Shown: one piece after another, positions 44,383 through 56,194 of the stretch
Layout of the letters: each line of letters starts with the position of its first letter
Numbering within the stretch: the first letter of the stretch is position 1
Assembly (NCBI GenBank): GCA_020809705.1
Contig: CP085833.1
Location: 1,116,001-1,180,000 of the forward strand
DNA: 64,000 nt
From: Calonectria ilicicola
Taxonomy: Eukaryota; Ascomycota; Sordariomycetes; Hypocreales; Nectriaceae
Direction: 5' to 3'
Notes under the pieces: model-generated
What the model was told of the DNA's origin: nothing
What the model saw: the letters and a program-made list of their open reading frames with translations, nothing else
Database searches by the model: none
Program-made: the position numbers and the translations under genes

Positions 44383-45985
44383 ATGGCTTCCGTCACCGTC
44401 AAGGGCATTGAGGGCCGCGAGATTACTGGTAAGTGGATATCTTTACCTAATCGATGAAGCGTGTAACTAACCGCGATCTCAGTCCCGACCGGGCTCTTTA
44501 TCCACAATGAGTTCGTTGCTGCTGAGGGCAACGCTACACTTGACTTAGAGAACCCCGCCACCGGCACCAAGTTCACCGAGGTGTCGGCCGCCCAGAAGGC
44601 TGATGTTGACCGTGCCGTCGAATCATCCAAGAAGGCTTACTCCTCATGGAGATCAGAACTTCCCGCTACAAGGCGACAGCTTCTCAACCGCCTGGCAGAC
44701 CTAGTTGAGAGAGATGCCAAGGAACTGGCATCTCTTGAGGCTGTTGATGCTGGTATTCTGTACCGAGACTCATTTGGCTTCCATGTCCCCAATGCTGTCG
44801 ACACTCTACGATATTATGCCGGCTGGGCAGACAAGGCAGACGGTCTGTCATTGAGCATCCCCCAGGGATTGGCATACACGCGACGTGAACCCATTGGAGT
44901 TTGCGCTGCTGTCGTGCCTTGGAACGCACCACTGTAAGACCAAAAACACGCTAATGCGCAATACTTTGAAGCCCGATGACGCTGACTCGACTTTTAGTAT
45001 GATCACTATCTGGAAGGTTGCCCCTGCTATCGCCGCTGGCAACACCCTTATTATTAAGACAGCCGAGATGTGCCCGCTCTACGGCCAGAAGCTAGGTCAG
45101 CTCATCGTTGAGGCTGGCTTCCCCCCAGGTGTCATTAACATCCTCTGTGGTCTTGGTGCCGTCGCTGGCCAGGCCATTGCCGAGCACGCTGATATCAAGA
45201 AGCTCTCATTTACTGGTAGCGCTGGCGTTGGTCGACAGATTCTTGCCACGTCTGCCAAGACCAACCTAAAGAAGGTCACTCTGGAGTTGGGTGGCAAGGG
45301 CCCTTCAATCGTGTTCGCCGATGCCGACTGGGAGAACGCGCTGGCCTGGACCACAGCAGGTATCACCATGAACAACGGCCAGATTTGCGCTGCTGGCAGC
45401 CGAATCTATGTCCAGGACACTATCTACGACAAGTTTGTGGCAGAGTTTAGCAAGAGGAGCCGAGATGCCGTCCACGGCGACCCCTTACATTCTGAGACAA
45501 CAAAGGGCCCCGTTATGAACGCCAGTCAGCTGAGTAAGATTCTGGCATACGTGGAAAAGGGCAAGAAGGATGGTGCAAAGCTCCTCCACGGAGGCGAGAG
45601 ACTCGGAAAGGACGGCCACTACTTCTCCAACACTGCATTTGCCGATGTGCCCCAGAACGCCTCCATCATGCAAGAGGAAATCTTCGGTCCCTTCGCCTCC
45701 ATCGCCCCCTTCAAGACTGAGGAGGAGGCTGTTGCTAAGGCCAATGATACCTCATATGGTTTGGCTGCTGCCGTCTTCACCAACGATGTGAACAAGGCTG
45801 TCCGAGTCTCTGAGCATGTTGAGTCCGGCATGGTTACCGTTAACACCTGGGGCGCTATCCACCCCAACACTCCCTTCGGTGGCGTCAAGGAGAGTGGATT
45901 TGGTCGTGATATGGGTAAGGAGGCGCTGGATGAGTGGACATCGGTAAAGACTGTTAAAATCAATGTGTTGGGAAGCAAGTTGTAA
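44383..45985 (+). CDS. NAD(P)-dependent aldehyde dehydrogenase (ALDH1/2 class)
   Basis: Exons 44383-44428, 44483-44933, 44998-45985 give 494 residues. Order of motifs: PTGLFIHNEFV, ENPATGTKFTEVS, DTLRYYAGWADK, REPIGVCAAVVPWNAPL (splice in the following Leu), FTGSAGVGRQI, ELGGKGPSIV (general-base Glu), NNGQICAAGSRIYV (catalytic Cys) and EEIFGPFASI, finishing with TPFGGVKESGFGRDMG. Full length, with every catalytic residue in place. Cytosolic, oxidising small aldehydes to acids. The codon usage is markedly biased to C-ending codons compared with the accessory genes, indicating high expression. The closest role might be acetaldehyde or amine-derived aldehyde oxidation; not resolved by sequence. 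Confidence 0.93.
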
Positions 45986-46704
45986 ACTAGTTTAGCATCG
46001 AGCGAGCGTGTTCAAATACCAAAAGAATAAATCGGTAAATAGCATTTCCATTTGGGCTACACTATGCTAGCTGCTTAGCAGCGACGCGTATTCTTATTTC
46101 CTCCGCGGGCGCAACGGCCAAGCTAACCAAACACCCAACCTCGGTCACTAAAACCACGGCGTTTCCCAAGTAAATTTGATACCCCTTGAGGTCTTTACCT
46201 GTCCCGGCGGGCGGCTCCGATTTTGTGGGGGAGCCGCCCGCTCAGTCTATAATAGCGTGGTGGCGAACTAAATTGAGAGACTGTCGGTCCGTGGAAGAAC
46301 TTCCCCCACCAACCCGGTCATCGAGGAGCCGTTTTACTGGCAGTTGGAAACTAAATAAAATTACCTCGTCTCGGGCTTGGCGATCCGGGTCTGTGGTTTG
46401 TAGATCGTGGGGATAATGGCATCCCAAGGCTTGAACTAGTCGCAACACCGGCCTTCATGGGCGTTTCCACCCTTAAACGGCGAGCACATGAGTGATTATC
46501 AGGTAATAATTCTTTAGGACTATGTGATTCCCCGCTAGTATCGTATCGAGAATCAAAGGGTATCAGAATAATGGGAATACAGTCCCCCATTTGCCCCGGA
46601 CTAAAATCCGTTTAAAAACACATCGTTTCATAATCCATAATCGATTCGTACCGGAACGCCGTAAACGTTGTATTCATCTTCATATTTGTATGTAATTATT
46701 CAAG
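45986..46704. other. intergenic, convergent 3' region
   Basis: Spacer between two convergent genes, holding the GC hairpin at 46207-46241 and otherwise no gene. Confidence 0.55.
46207..46241. repeat. 12-bp perfect GC-rich hairpin
   Basis: GCGGGCGGCTCC (46207-46218) is followed after 11 nt by its exact reverse complement GGAGCCGCCCGC (46230-46241). It is an isolated GC island in AT-rich 3' DNA. Not a bacterial-type terminator context; function unknown. Confidence 0.8.
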
Positions 46705-48126
46705 CTAAGGTGACTTGCTTACTTGAAAAGTCATCTCGTTCTTGACCATAATCTTCCCACTCTCCATGTCCCCTCGTGAATCTGCGTGTCCGAAGCTTCC
46801 CTGGGTAATGGACGTTTTGACGCCACTCCTGTCCATAGCATGGGCGTCGAAATCTGAGAGTGAATCCTCCTTGACCGAATCCGCAAGCTGGTACGTTGAG
46901 CCGGCTTCATCGCCTCTATTCTTACTTCTTCGTAGAATTGAGAGGGGCATAGTGCCCTTTCCGCTCTGGCCATTGCTGGTCGGCCCCGATCCGAGAGATG
47001 TTTGGTAGTGGCCGAATGAGAAGATGTATGCGAGAGCGGGTCTGACGGTAGGTAGGCATGCTATGATATATTTATTAGCGTGTGTTTTTAATAATCTCAT
47101 TCAGGAAACTTTAAAAGCTTACCAGAAACCGTGACCAGATTAACCTCTGCTGAAGCCCAAAGCATAATGTCTGTCAGATTCCAGGTTACATCCATCGACG
47201 TAGTATCTAATTGGGTTGTCTTGACCATGATGACGAGAGCAACAACGCAAACACTAATGGAATCGTCAGTGATTGCAATCGGACGGGGAGCTGGCTAAAC
47301 TTACAAGATACCGAGCACAAACATTACCATGACACCGGCCTTTTGGATACGAGGGAGTTGTAGCTTGTGGATTTGATAGACAGGTAGAATCATAATAGCA
47401 AAATCGATAGTCACATGGACGATGACGGTTCCGAGGATAAACTTTTTGTCGTCGATGTCGCATCGCTTATCAGTTATACTGAGATCCCAGTAGGCCTTGA
47501 CGGGAACACAATGAAAAATGCACATGAATACCTGCAAGTGTTTAGATTTGGTGACTTTGTTTCTGTGCGGATTGAATACTCACTCGGATAATGAACCAAA
47601 CGACAGAGCAGCCGAAGAGAACGATGATGGGGGTCCTAATTTCTGCAACCCGAAAAACGCGCCAATAGAACAGAAGCAGAGCTGCCTTTCCAAAAAATAA
47701 AGACACTGAATACACCAATTCTCCAATATATAGATACAGCTTCGATTTCGAAATGGCCTCTGTTGGAGTGAGCCAAGTGACGTCTTCAATGTGCATGCCG
47801 ATGCCCTTCTCAACCCCTGTGCATGACGATGGTCAGTTCCGTATGTTGGTGGAGAACACTAGGGTGACCTACAAAGAGGAATGATTACAGCCCAGAATAT
47901 ATTGGTAGCCTATTGCCACAGTTAGTCCTAGAGTACCAACAAGACTCGCTGAATATTTCACATAGCAACCAAGGGCGCAGTAGTCGTCCCACCAAACATT
48001 AACACGCTTGAGCCTTCGACTCATAAATCGAAAAATAATGAAGATGGTGGCCAGTGCGAAATTGACATATTCGGCCGCCAGAATGCTTGGCCGCCGATCG
48101 TCAATGTGCCCGGACGTTGTCGACAT
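46705..48126 (-). CDS. fungal rhodopsin-like seven-helix membrane protein (PTH11/SAT-type rhodopsin domain)
   Basis: Six exons: 48126-47962, 47909-47873, 47816-47584, 47531-47305, 47253-47123, 47060-46705; phases all match, 382 residues. Helix 1 AEYVNFALATIFIIFRF leads to the conserved loop NVWWDDYCALGCY. The second exon of only 37 nt encodes most of helix 2 (ATNIFWAVIIPL). Then come VEKGIGMHIEDVTW (family loop), helix 3 with SVSLFFGKAALLLFYWRVF, helix 4, FHCVPVKAYWD, YQIHKLQLPRIQKAGV, WNLTDIMLWASAEVNLVTVS and ACLPTVRPALAYIF, which close the domain. A long Ser/Asp-rich cytosolic tail follows. Such proteins are orphan GPCR-like receptors in filamentous fungi; ligand unknown. Confidence 0.85.
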
Positions 48127-51090
48127 GTCGGGCGGATGTGAATGTAGTTGGGCTACTGCAAGAGATTCGGCCTGGGAATCCAACTTTCCTCCTCACTTTG
48201 TGTCGGCAATCGTGAAGACTGCGGTCCCATCGAGTGGCGTCGTTCATGCAATGTCGAAGATCGAAAAGCAAAACAAGACGCATTCCACGACACGGCAGCG
48301 GCGAATCTTAAGAGAGCCTCCCCCATCAGGCTCCACGAAGACAGGGGCAACACAGGTTGCAGACATACCCACCATGGACTGATGAGTATGGCACCCACTT
48401 GGCGGTGCCAGTGGAAATCGGGAATGGCTGCATGTGTTAGTTGAACTCTAAGTCTAGTCCCTTGCGAGTCATTGAGGGACGCTTGGACGTGTCGAAGTTT
48501 CAGTGCAAGCAGAGCGGACACGCGTCTGTGGTGTAATGCTGGGATTCCCCCACCATCTTCCAGAAGCCTGACCCGGAAATCTGTCAAGATCTGCGTCTTC
48601 AAAGGGGTATATCCTGGAAGAGTGGTAGTATTGGTTGCTTGGAGTTTCGAGCTGCCATGTGGCTTTGACTCAGATGAAACAACACATGTAGATGATGTGG
48701 CGCAATGTTTAACATGGAAATCTTCTGCGTCATAAGCTCCTGACTAAGAATTCGATACGATTGATCTATGTGGCGTTTCTCATTCATGGGGGTATTTCCC
48801 TAGCGTTCTAACCAATTGCGGGCGGCTCGCTGCGTCGACGCCTCAAGCAAGCGACGTCCTCAGGTCGGAAAATTTGGCTTCTATGGCTGCCGCGTCTGGA
48901 ATCGGCTGAAAAAAGACGGCAAACTTTAAATCTTCCAGATTCTCGTCATCCGGTCCCTTGCCGACGGGCTGAACACGCCACATTCCAAAGCCGTGGTGCG
49001 CCATCGTGGTCGGATAGGCACTTGCCGGATGGGTCTATGGCAGTGGCATTGGGTATCATTAAATCTGCAGATGACAGGGACATTGTCTTGGTCGTATTGC
49101 CTGCTGAAGTATTGACCAGGATCTACAAATCTTGACCTGTGCTAGACGGCCTCGCTAGTGACGATCATTTCAGCACGTGCTTGGCCTGCCCTCAATTGAT
49201 CTTGTCCATGCCGGGGGCAAATCGAGGAACCCGGCTTCAGCAGGCCCGGAGTGTTGTCTGTATTGGTCCCGGGACCGATCCCGCCGACCCATGGCCCCGT
49301 CGGCCTACGGTAGTGATAAACGCCAGGCGTGCTAGTCGGCTTGTTAGCGGCGGGTTCCGCCATCCCGCAGCAGTCCAGTTAGCTCAGTTGGCTGACATAG
49401 CACTGTCTAATCACTCGCCAGCTGAGACATGACACTCCTCATCATGAGTGACCAGCATCCGCTCAGGTGCAAACACTTCATTTCCCGACATTGAACCGCG
49501 GGTCCGGGCTTCACGAACCCTTCTATACTTGAAAGGGCATGATTCATATTTGCTTCTTGCCTACACTAGGCTACCCTCTAGTGGCAGCGAGACAAGAGCG
49601 GAGGAAATTGCTTATACCTCTCATGGCCCTACACTCGAGCGAGAAACAAAACTGGTTTAAAGATTGTTGCAAGTCCATGATACTAAAAAGTCCTTGGCAT
49701 CTTCCAAGTATAATCAACTTGTAGCCCTTTTCGAGTGTATGCACATGCAGCCAGATTTTCGGCCTCGGTAAAAATACCTAATTTCCGATTGAACCACGCT
49801 GGCCCACACAATTTCCGCCTCGACACGATAACCATGTCGTCACATCCTCTGCTCCCATTACGATATACGACGCAGGCCTTGTTGAACAGGAAATCACCAA
49901 ATGATCCAGTGGCTCAATATATGGCGACATTATGCAAACCAGATATGTAGGTTCGGCAGTGTGAAGTGTTTTATTCAGATATGAATCACCATTTTCTCGA
50001 AAAGGGTCACGTAGACTTTTCTGTCTCGGCAGAATTTTAATAGTGAGACAATAAGACAAAGCAACGTTTTCTACCACAGCGTAGCACTGTAGATCGGGCC
50101 ATGTGCCCGAATCTTTCTTCAGTGAATAGTTATACTTTTGCGCATGGTTTTATTTCCGTACCGCTCTCGCTAGTGATACAGACCCCAATACTCCGTCGGA
50201 GAATACGTAGTAACCACTATGTTTAGATGCGCCATCTCGGGGATAGTTGGTTGGCAATATACGCCAGGAATAGGCAAGAAGTTCTTGTTCCTAACAATGA
50301 CGAATGTAAAACTGGCCCAAAAGGAATTCCTCCTGCGCCTGATTTTTTGTCGGATTTTATCTCGTGATATCATTTCATTTGACAAGCCGATCACATTCAA
50401 ACAAAAGCATAAATTTAAAACACAGGGGATTTTTTGCAGACGCCAATACAGTCATCGTGCCCCACTCTCGCCTCATTTCTTCACACTAATCCATCCAAGC
50501 TATAGTTAACCTCCTGACTTTGCTTTGATTTATGCCAATTGCTGGATTTTGAGGATCCAAACCAGAATAAGACTTGTCACAATTAAAAAAAAAAAACCCC
50601 TTTATAATTAAGGATATGAAGAAAAATGTATGAGCTAGCAGCTTAGACTGAAAGATCACTGCTACCCTGTAGTTGATTAGAAATTTATCCAAGAGTAGTC
50701 TACTAATTTAATTTAAATTTATTAAATCATTATATTATTTGTATGTTGACATATGAAATATATTTTAATTATCAAAGGTATATTTCCATACATACACATT
50801 CTGTCATTTATTGCCTAGTTTTAGGTACCTTTTATCAGCTTATCTAACACAACTCGCTTAGCGGAAGAATAACAAAAATTACAGATAAGATTAGATAACC
50901 ACAGATAAGGCGATAAGACTATTTTAGATAAGAATAGAGCGGCATTGTGGATCCGCAGTCCCTTGAAAATGCGAACCATTCATTATTTTATGTATGAGTG
51001 TATTTTTGCAAAAAACGCCACCAAAAGAAGAAAAGAAAAGCCGAATTTAATTCTACCATTAGTAACAACAAAGCCTTTGAGTGCCCCGAA
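48127..51090. other. 3.0 kb gene-poor stretch, increasingly AT-rich to the right
   Basis: Short opposed frames only (for example 48148-48602, 49139-49432). A 12-nt tRNA A-box-like word occurs at 49380 without a B box. From 50.5 kb the DNA is very AT-rich and ends in the GATA cluster. Confidence 0.5.
50832..50932. promoter_or_regulatory. cluster of GATA-factor sites upstream of the second Zn2Cys6 gene
   Basis: GATAA occurs at 50884, 50894, 50904, 50912 and 50927 (four of them GATAAG, two as CAGATAAG) and the reverse TTATC at 50832 and 50840, seven cores in 101 bp, 160-260 bp upstream of the ATG at 51091. In ascomycetes such clusters bind AreA/NIT2-type nitrogen regulators. Confidence 0.7.
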
Positions 51091-53145
51091 ATGTCGATTC
51101 CAATCGACGCGTCCAGGTCTCTGGCTGCGTGTCTGCGCTGCCGAAAACAGAAGCTCAAGTGTGGGGGGCCTGGACGAGTGCCATGTCAACGTTGTCGCAG
51201 AAGCAAGTCTGAATGCATTTTTGTGGCTCCAAAGCCAAGCCAAGGCAAGACGCAGGCCGCGGAATCAAGGTAAGGGCACAGATCAATTACCTCGTTTTTT
51301 TGGTCTCATTCTACTAAACTAGTTGTACTAGCCCGCTCGCACTGCTGGAACAGCGGCTCAACCTTGTGGAAGAGGAATTGCGGAATGAAATCCAGGACCT
51401 CAAAGCCACTGTAGCGCGTCTAACCCCCACTGAACCGACCCGAGGTCCTGGTCCTGGTGGTGATGCATCACCCACTAGAAACCCACTTACGGGGGAAATT
51501 GCCCCATCGGCACATCTGGCCAACAAACCAGCCGAGTCCGTCTCCTTGAGTCCGAACCAAGCTATAGATGTCGTGTCAAGTGGTATCATCACAGAGGCTG
51601 AATGGTTCCAACTTTATGACTTCTACAAGACCTCCTGCAAGAGTGTCATTGCATTTTTCGATGACGACATATTCCCGCACCCAAACACTATGCACCAACA
51701 CCCCCTGGTTTCAGCGGTAGTCTGCACCATAGCCTCCAGAGCAATCCAGCCAGAGAAATATCAAATGTTTTTGGCCGAAGCGGACCTGTTGATTAAAAAT
51801 ACATTTCAGGGTCCAGCTCCCCATATCTTCGACTTCTGGGCCATGATGCTACTGGCCGCCTGGACAGGCCGAACTCGTTTGTGGGGGTACATTGCATCAA
51901 TAGGAGGCGAGCTGAAACTGAACGAAGCAGCCTTGAAATTCGGAAATACCGATGTAGATGATTCTGAGGACCTAGTTGCGCGTGCCAGGGCCTGGTTTAC
52001 ATTGTGCTGCTTTGACCTAATGTTAGTTCAGTTACATTTAACCTTCCTTGTGCAGAGATTACTAACACATACTATTAGCATGAACCTTAGCACTCCGTTT
52101 GTCATAAATAGAATGCAAGACTACCTTCCATTTGCGAAGAAGCTTATAAAATCTCCTCACTGCCGCCCAGTCGATTATCGAATTTGTGCCTACATCGAGG
52201 GCTTCACGATTGCCGGTCTGTAACATTATGTTTTATGACATCTCTACGATAACTAATCCCTGGTTAGGAGATGTCAAAGCTCAATTAAGAAGCTCCCAAT
52301 TGTGCACTCGCCCATTATCACAAGAGGTGGTAGAGTGTCTAAATGCCTTCGATGAGAAGGTTGATGCTTGGTTTTACAATATTAATAACGATATTGAGCC
52401 TCTCTGTCAGACCTTTGAGGAGATACAGGACCGTAATCGGTTCATGGTCCCCTATGCGTTTTTGAAGTTGTAAGACATCCGATAACATGCATGGCAACTT
52501 CGTAAGATTAATTTATTTAGATATGTCAATGGTCTTGCGCTCCACAGCATCGAGTCCGGAGCTGATCTCGAAAACGACACTAGCCGCATAGAATTTATGA
52601 AGAATGCCCTTGAAAATGCTAGCTTAATGATTCAGACACAAGTCCAGTCGGAGAAATTTCGAAGAAGTTTCCGTTACACCATGGTACGTTTTGTGTCTTC
52701 GGGCTTGTGGCTGTATTTTAGCTCTTGCTTATGGAGTTTCTGATTGTCTTCTAGGATTATAGTGGAACAATTACATATCTTGCCACTAGCTTTATACTAA
52801 AAACACTTCCTGTAGCTTACGAGCATGTTGATTGTCAAAAGCATTTGATAAGACTGCAAGAAGCAGCGATGATGTTTGAACAAGCTGGAGCTCTAAATGC
52901 GGCAGATGAATTACGGCGTGGGCAAGAAAGATTAGCGTCAATCGCTCAGATCTCTCCAATTCCTGCCATGGACACAGATGACATGGAAGAAGACATTCAT
53001 AATAATCTCCTTTTCGACATACCGAGCTTTTTAGATGCAGTAGTAAGTTTTACATTCATATGCTCATTCGAGATGAAATGCTAAGTAGATATGACAGACT
53101 TGGGATATTGAATTCCCTACGCTAGGAATGTATATGCTAGAATGA
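51091..53145 (+). CDS. Zn2Cys6 transcription factor, seven exons
   Basis: Exons 51091-51269, 51332-52021, 52079-52215, 52268-52469, 52521-52683, 52755-53042, 53098-53145 close to 568 residues. DNA-binding cluster ACLRCRKQKLKC then VPCQRCRRSKSECIFV at about 15-45, a coiled-coil linker right after the first splice (LLEQRLNLVEEELRNEI), and the fungal regulatory middle region with WFQLYDFYKTSCKSVIAFFDDDIFPHP, HPLVSAVVCTIASRAIQPE and ARAWFTLCCFDLI. The third intron is 57 nt (a multiple of three) and open, so an unspliced reading also survives; the CTAAC branch site before ATTAG supports splicing. The last exon (15 codons) is the least certain. Downstream lie transporter and peptidase genes it may control. 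Confidence 0.85.
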
Positions 53146-53584
53146 TTTGACAGTTATCTGGAAAATGTCACCACTAAGGTCACCCTACGCATAAAGGTTT
53201 GAAACTTGGCAGCGAGCGAGTTTCTACATACTTTATTTCCGCATAGGCATCATGCATAACGTATATTGAAGGGCTAGTTACTCTAATTACACCTCCATGT
53301 TTATCATCCTATGTACAACAAATGAAGCGGCCAGAGTCAGTCTCTGATGTGAAAAGAAGTAATCCATCAAAAAGCTGCATAACCCAAGAGAGCTCTAGTT
53401 TTTTTTTTGTATCCGCCTTTATGCAATGAATGCAACGAGTCTTTTCATTCAGGATTTAGTATGTGATCCAAACTCATCAGAAAAAGTGCGTCGGTTCGAA
53501 AACCAGCCACGCCGGCCCAAGTCGGGTCCAAAAAACACCATCTGGAGCTGGTTCCTATTCTTCTGTTCAAGAAAGCTGCACACA
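53146..53584. other. convergent 3' region
   Basis: 439 bp between the regulator and the MFS transporter ends, with a T run near 53400; no gene. Confidence 0.55.
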
Positions 53585-55360
53585 TCACGGGTAGTTGTCT
53601 TGCATAACTGTCCCAGTTGGCTCTGTCTCTTCATGCTTCTGCTTAAGCATGCTGCAGAATTTTGACCCATTCCGAAAATTTTCTCCTTTCCAGATAAAAA
53701 GAAATGGAATAATGCACATGAGCGTTGAAAGTCCTCCTAAGAAACTGCAAGCTGCAGCTACGCCCATTTTGTTGAACATTTTTGTTGTCGCTAGAGGAAG
53801 GACGGTAGCAAGGAGGCTGCGTGAGAAGCTTGATGCAGCATTGGCAGACGCAGCATAAGTTTCATATGCATCTGTCATGTAGTTTCTATAAGCTGTCATT
53901 ATTACTTCTTTTCAAGTGAGATGGTTAGATGAGCATACAGAAGAGCGATGAAAATGCAAATGAACCCAAACCCGAATGGTATGCCTGCAAGCATCGGCAC
54001 AACAAATGAGACTTTTGTTGAAGCAGACCACCCAAGCCAAAATAGCGAAATTGCGAAAAGAGGACCTCCGATACATGCCAAAGGTAGTCGGCGGTATTCT
54101 TCTCTTTGGACCCATGCCTTGTTGCCCTGTCTTGCTTGATATAAGACGCGGTCCCATAGCAAAAATGCAGGAAGGAAAATGAGGCACCCAGCCCCAATGG
54201 GCAAGTACGTGAGGCCACAGAGCCCCGGTGAAAATTTATAAATGCCTTGGAAGATTGTAGGAAATGCCTGAAATGACATGTAAAATATTGTGTAGATAAG
54301 GGCTAGATATGCTGATGATGCACTGACGATTGGCTCGAATATCAGCATGTAGAGAGGACGTATTAGTACTGTCGCTCCAGACTGGCCGATGATATCCTTT
54401 TTGAACCAGTGGGGCTTGAGATTTGCTCCTCGGCTCTTTTCAAGTTTTGAAACTCGTCGTGTTAGAAGTACTGAAGACTTTGTCTCTGGTAGAAATACAA
54501 GCGAGAGAGACGTGATGCTAGCCATTATCAATGCGATCCAAAATGACCATCGCCAGCCCAGGGCGGGTGAGGCAAAACCCGAGATGATCGGACCAAGCAA
54601 TGGGCCGAATGCAGTAACCTAGCTCAAACTGTAAACACCTTCCATCGGTGGCTACTTGCAGAACAGTAGAACACCTACAATCATGTATGCTGCCACAGCA
54701 CGTCCTCTTGATTCGGGATCTTGATATATATCAGCCAACACTCCAGTAGCTACTGCTATTGGACCACTGGCAAAAATTCCACAGAGGAGTCTAAATATGA
54801 CCAAGCTGGGCCAATTGGGCGAAAGGGCGCAAGCCATGGTAAATATAGTGAACAAAATAAAAGTGAAAATAATTATATCTCGGCGGCCTATCTGCTCGCT
54901 CAATGGGGCCCACAGCAACGGACCTTGAAGATGTTAGCATCGAGCTCAACACAGCCAGTAAGTAGAAGTAGGCTCCCACTTACCAACCACATAGCCTATG
55001 GAACTACGTTAACAAATCTGCTGACAATGTAGGAGTGGTTACGAACCCATCAAGTATAGAGAAATAGGCAATACGCTTGCAGATGAAGAGTTAATGCCAA
55101 ATTCCTTCACGATGTATGCAATTCCGTTACTGGTAAGCGAGCTACCAACGCAGCTATTGAGGATTGTCATTAGTAAAATTGCTTGCACTCCCAGCTTCCT
55201 CAACTATTCAGGTTTTAGCTGCCTTGATCGACTTTGACGGTAGAATTTGCGATCTAACTCTCACATTTGACCAGTTTGAGGGCCTTTCAGGGTCATCTTG
55301 TTCCCAGGACAAGTTCGGTAACTCCTTATTAAAGTCGGCAAATGCTTTTGGTGATTTCAT
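53585..55360 (-). CDS. MFS transporter, DHA1 (drug:H+ antiporter-1) type
   Basis: Six exons: 55360-55265, 55203-55047, 54995-54984, 54923-54679, 54618-53939, 53885-53585; 496 residues. The third exon is only 12 nt (GYVVG across the joins) and is needed to connect SLYLMG to PLLWAPLSEQIGRRD, the DHA1 motif A region. Other landmarks: DPERPSNWSN before helix 1, AVATGVLADIYQDPESRGRAVA (motif C side), GPLLGPIISGFASPALGWRWSFW, the long central loop, and NYMTDAYETYAASANAA in helix 11, restored by the last splice. Twelve helices. Export of toxic or metabolic compounds is usual for the family; with its neighbours, movement of a nitrogenous compound is possible. Confidence 0.9.
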
Positions 55361-56194
55361 CGTACGTTGTGAATATGGAATGCCCCTGTTCTCAATTGGT
55401 CAGAAGGGATAGGTGAATATTGGGGTTAATACCTGTGAATTCAGGTCAGGAATATAAAAATTGTGTCTACATTATAAGAGCACGGTATCACAGAATTAAA
55501 CTCATAGATTCAACTTGCTCTTCGGATTCGGTCGCATCGGTCCGACAGAACAATATATGGTAGAAATCTCAATAGGGCATATACTGTACAGTAATAAACA
55601 TCCGCTAAAAGGCTAGATTTTCCATTTTATTTATGACAGCGTTAAATGATTAAGCCGAGATTGCTAGTTGCCCTAAAACCTTCGTAGTCCAGTGTATCAT
55701 CTAGCGGCACAAAGATGATCTCTTCAATGTGTATCATGTCGTTGAGGGTAGGTGATTTCGTGCCCATTATCATAACCTCTTGAGGTTACGCAATGAAGTA
55801 CTGAAGATTATGGAATAGAGTTCCCTTTTCTGGATTTAAATGACGATTGATATGTGAAAAACTGCAGGGGGCTTGCGTTTAGGAGTTTTCATTCATTGTG
55901 TTCAAAACCTCACGTCGTGATACGCATGTTAAATCTACTCAGTTATCTAGTCATTTCCTGAGGCTAGAGTCCTTTGGCATTTAAATGAAAAAAGTCCTGG
56001 CAGGGGCCTATTCATTTACTGAGATTATTCTTGGTGGTAATATGTGGTTTCATTTCCATTTGTGACATATATTTCCTCTCCACTCGTCCAGCCATAGTCT
56101 TTCGGGTGGATTACAGGAGTAAAACCAAGCGCTCTCCACCAACCAATTTCCTTCCCTCCCCAATGTCACAGTATGCTTATTGATGAGTAATCCA
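55361..56194. promoter_or_regulatory. promoter region of the DHA1 transporter, with CGG/CCG triplets
   Basis: 834 bp upstream of the DHA1 transporter and downstream of the Dal5-like gene (same strand). CGG at 55523, 55529 and 55538 and CCG at 55542 cluster within 22 bp, including TCGGTCCGA. The rest is AT-rich and non-coding. Confidence 0.5.

Noticed and set aside
48148..48602. Opposed frames of about 100-150 codons
   Set aside because: No recognisable features and stops in extension; shadows of each other.
49373..49415. tRNA-like word TAGCTCAGTTGG followed by an anticodon-like CTAATCAC
   Set aside because: No B box (GGTTCGA) or acceptor-stem complement within 90 nt downstream, so no cloverleaf can be formed; at most a tRNA-derived fragment.
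50998..51090. N-terminal extension of the second Zn2Cys6 regulator
   Set aside because: The frame opens with GTG, not ATG; the first ATG is 51091, directly before the zinc cluster.
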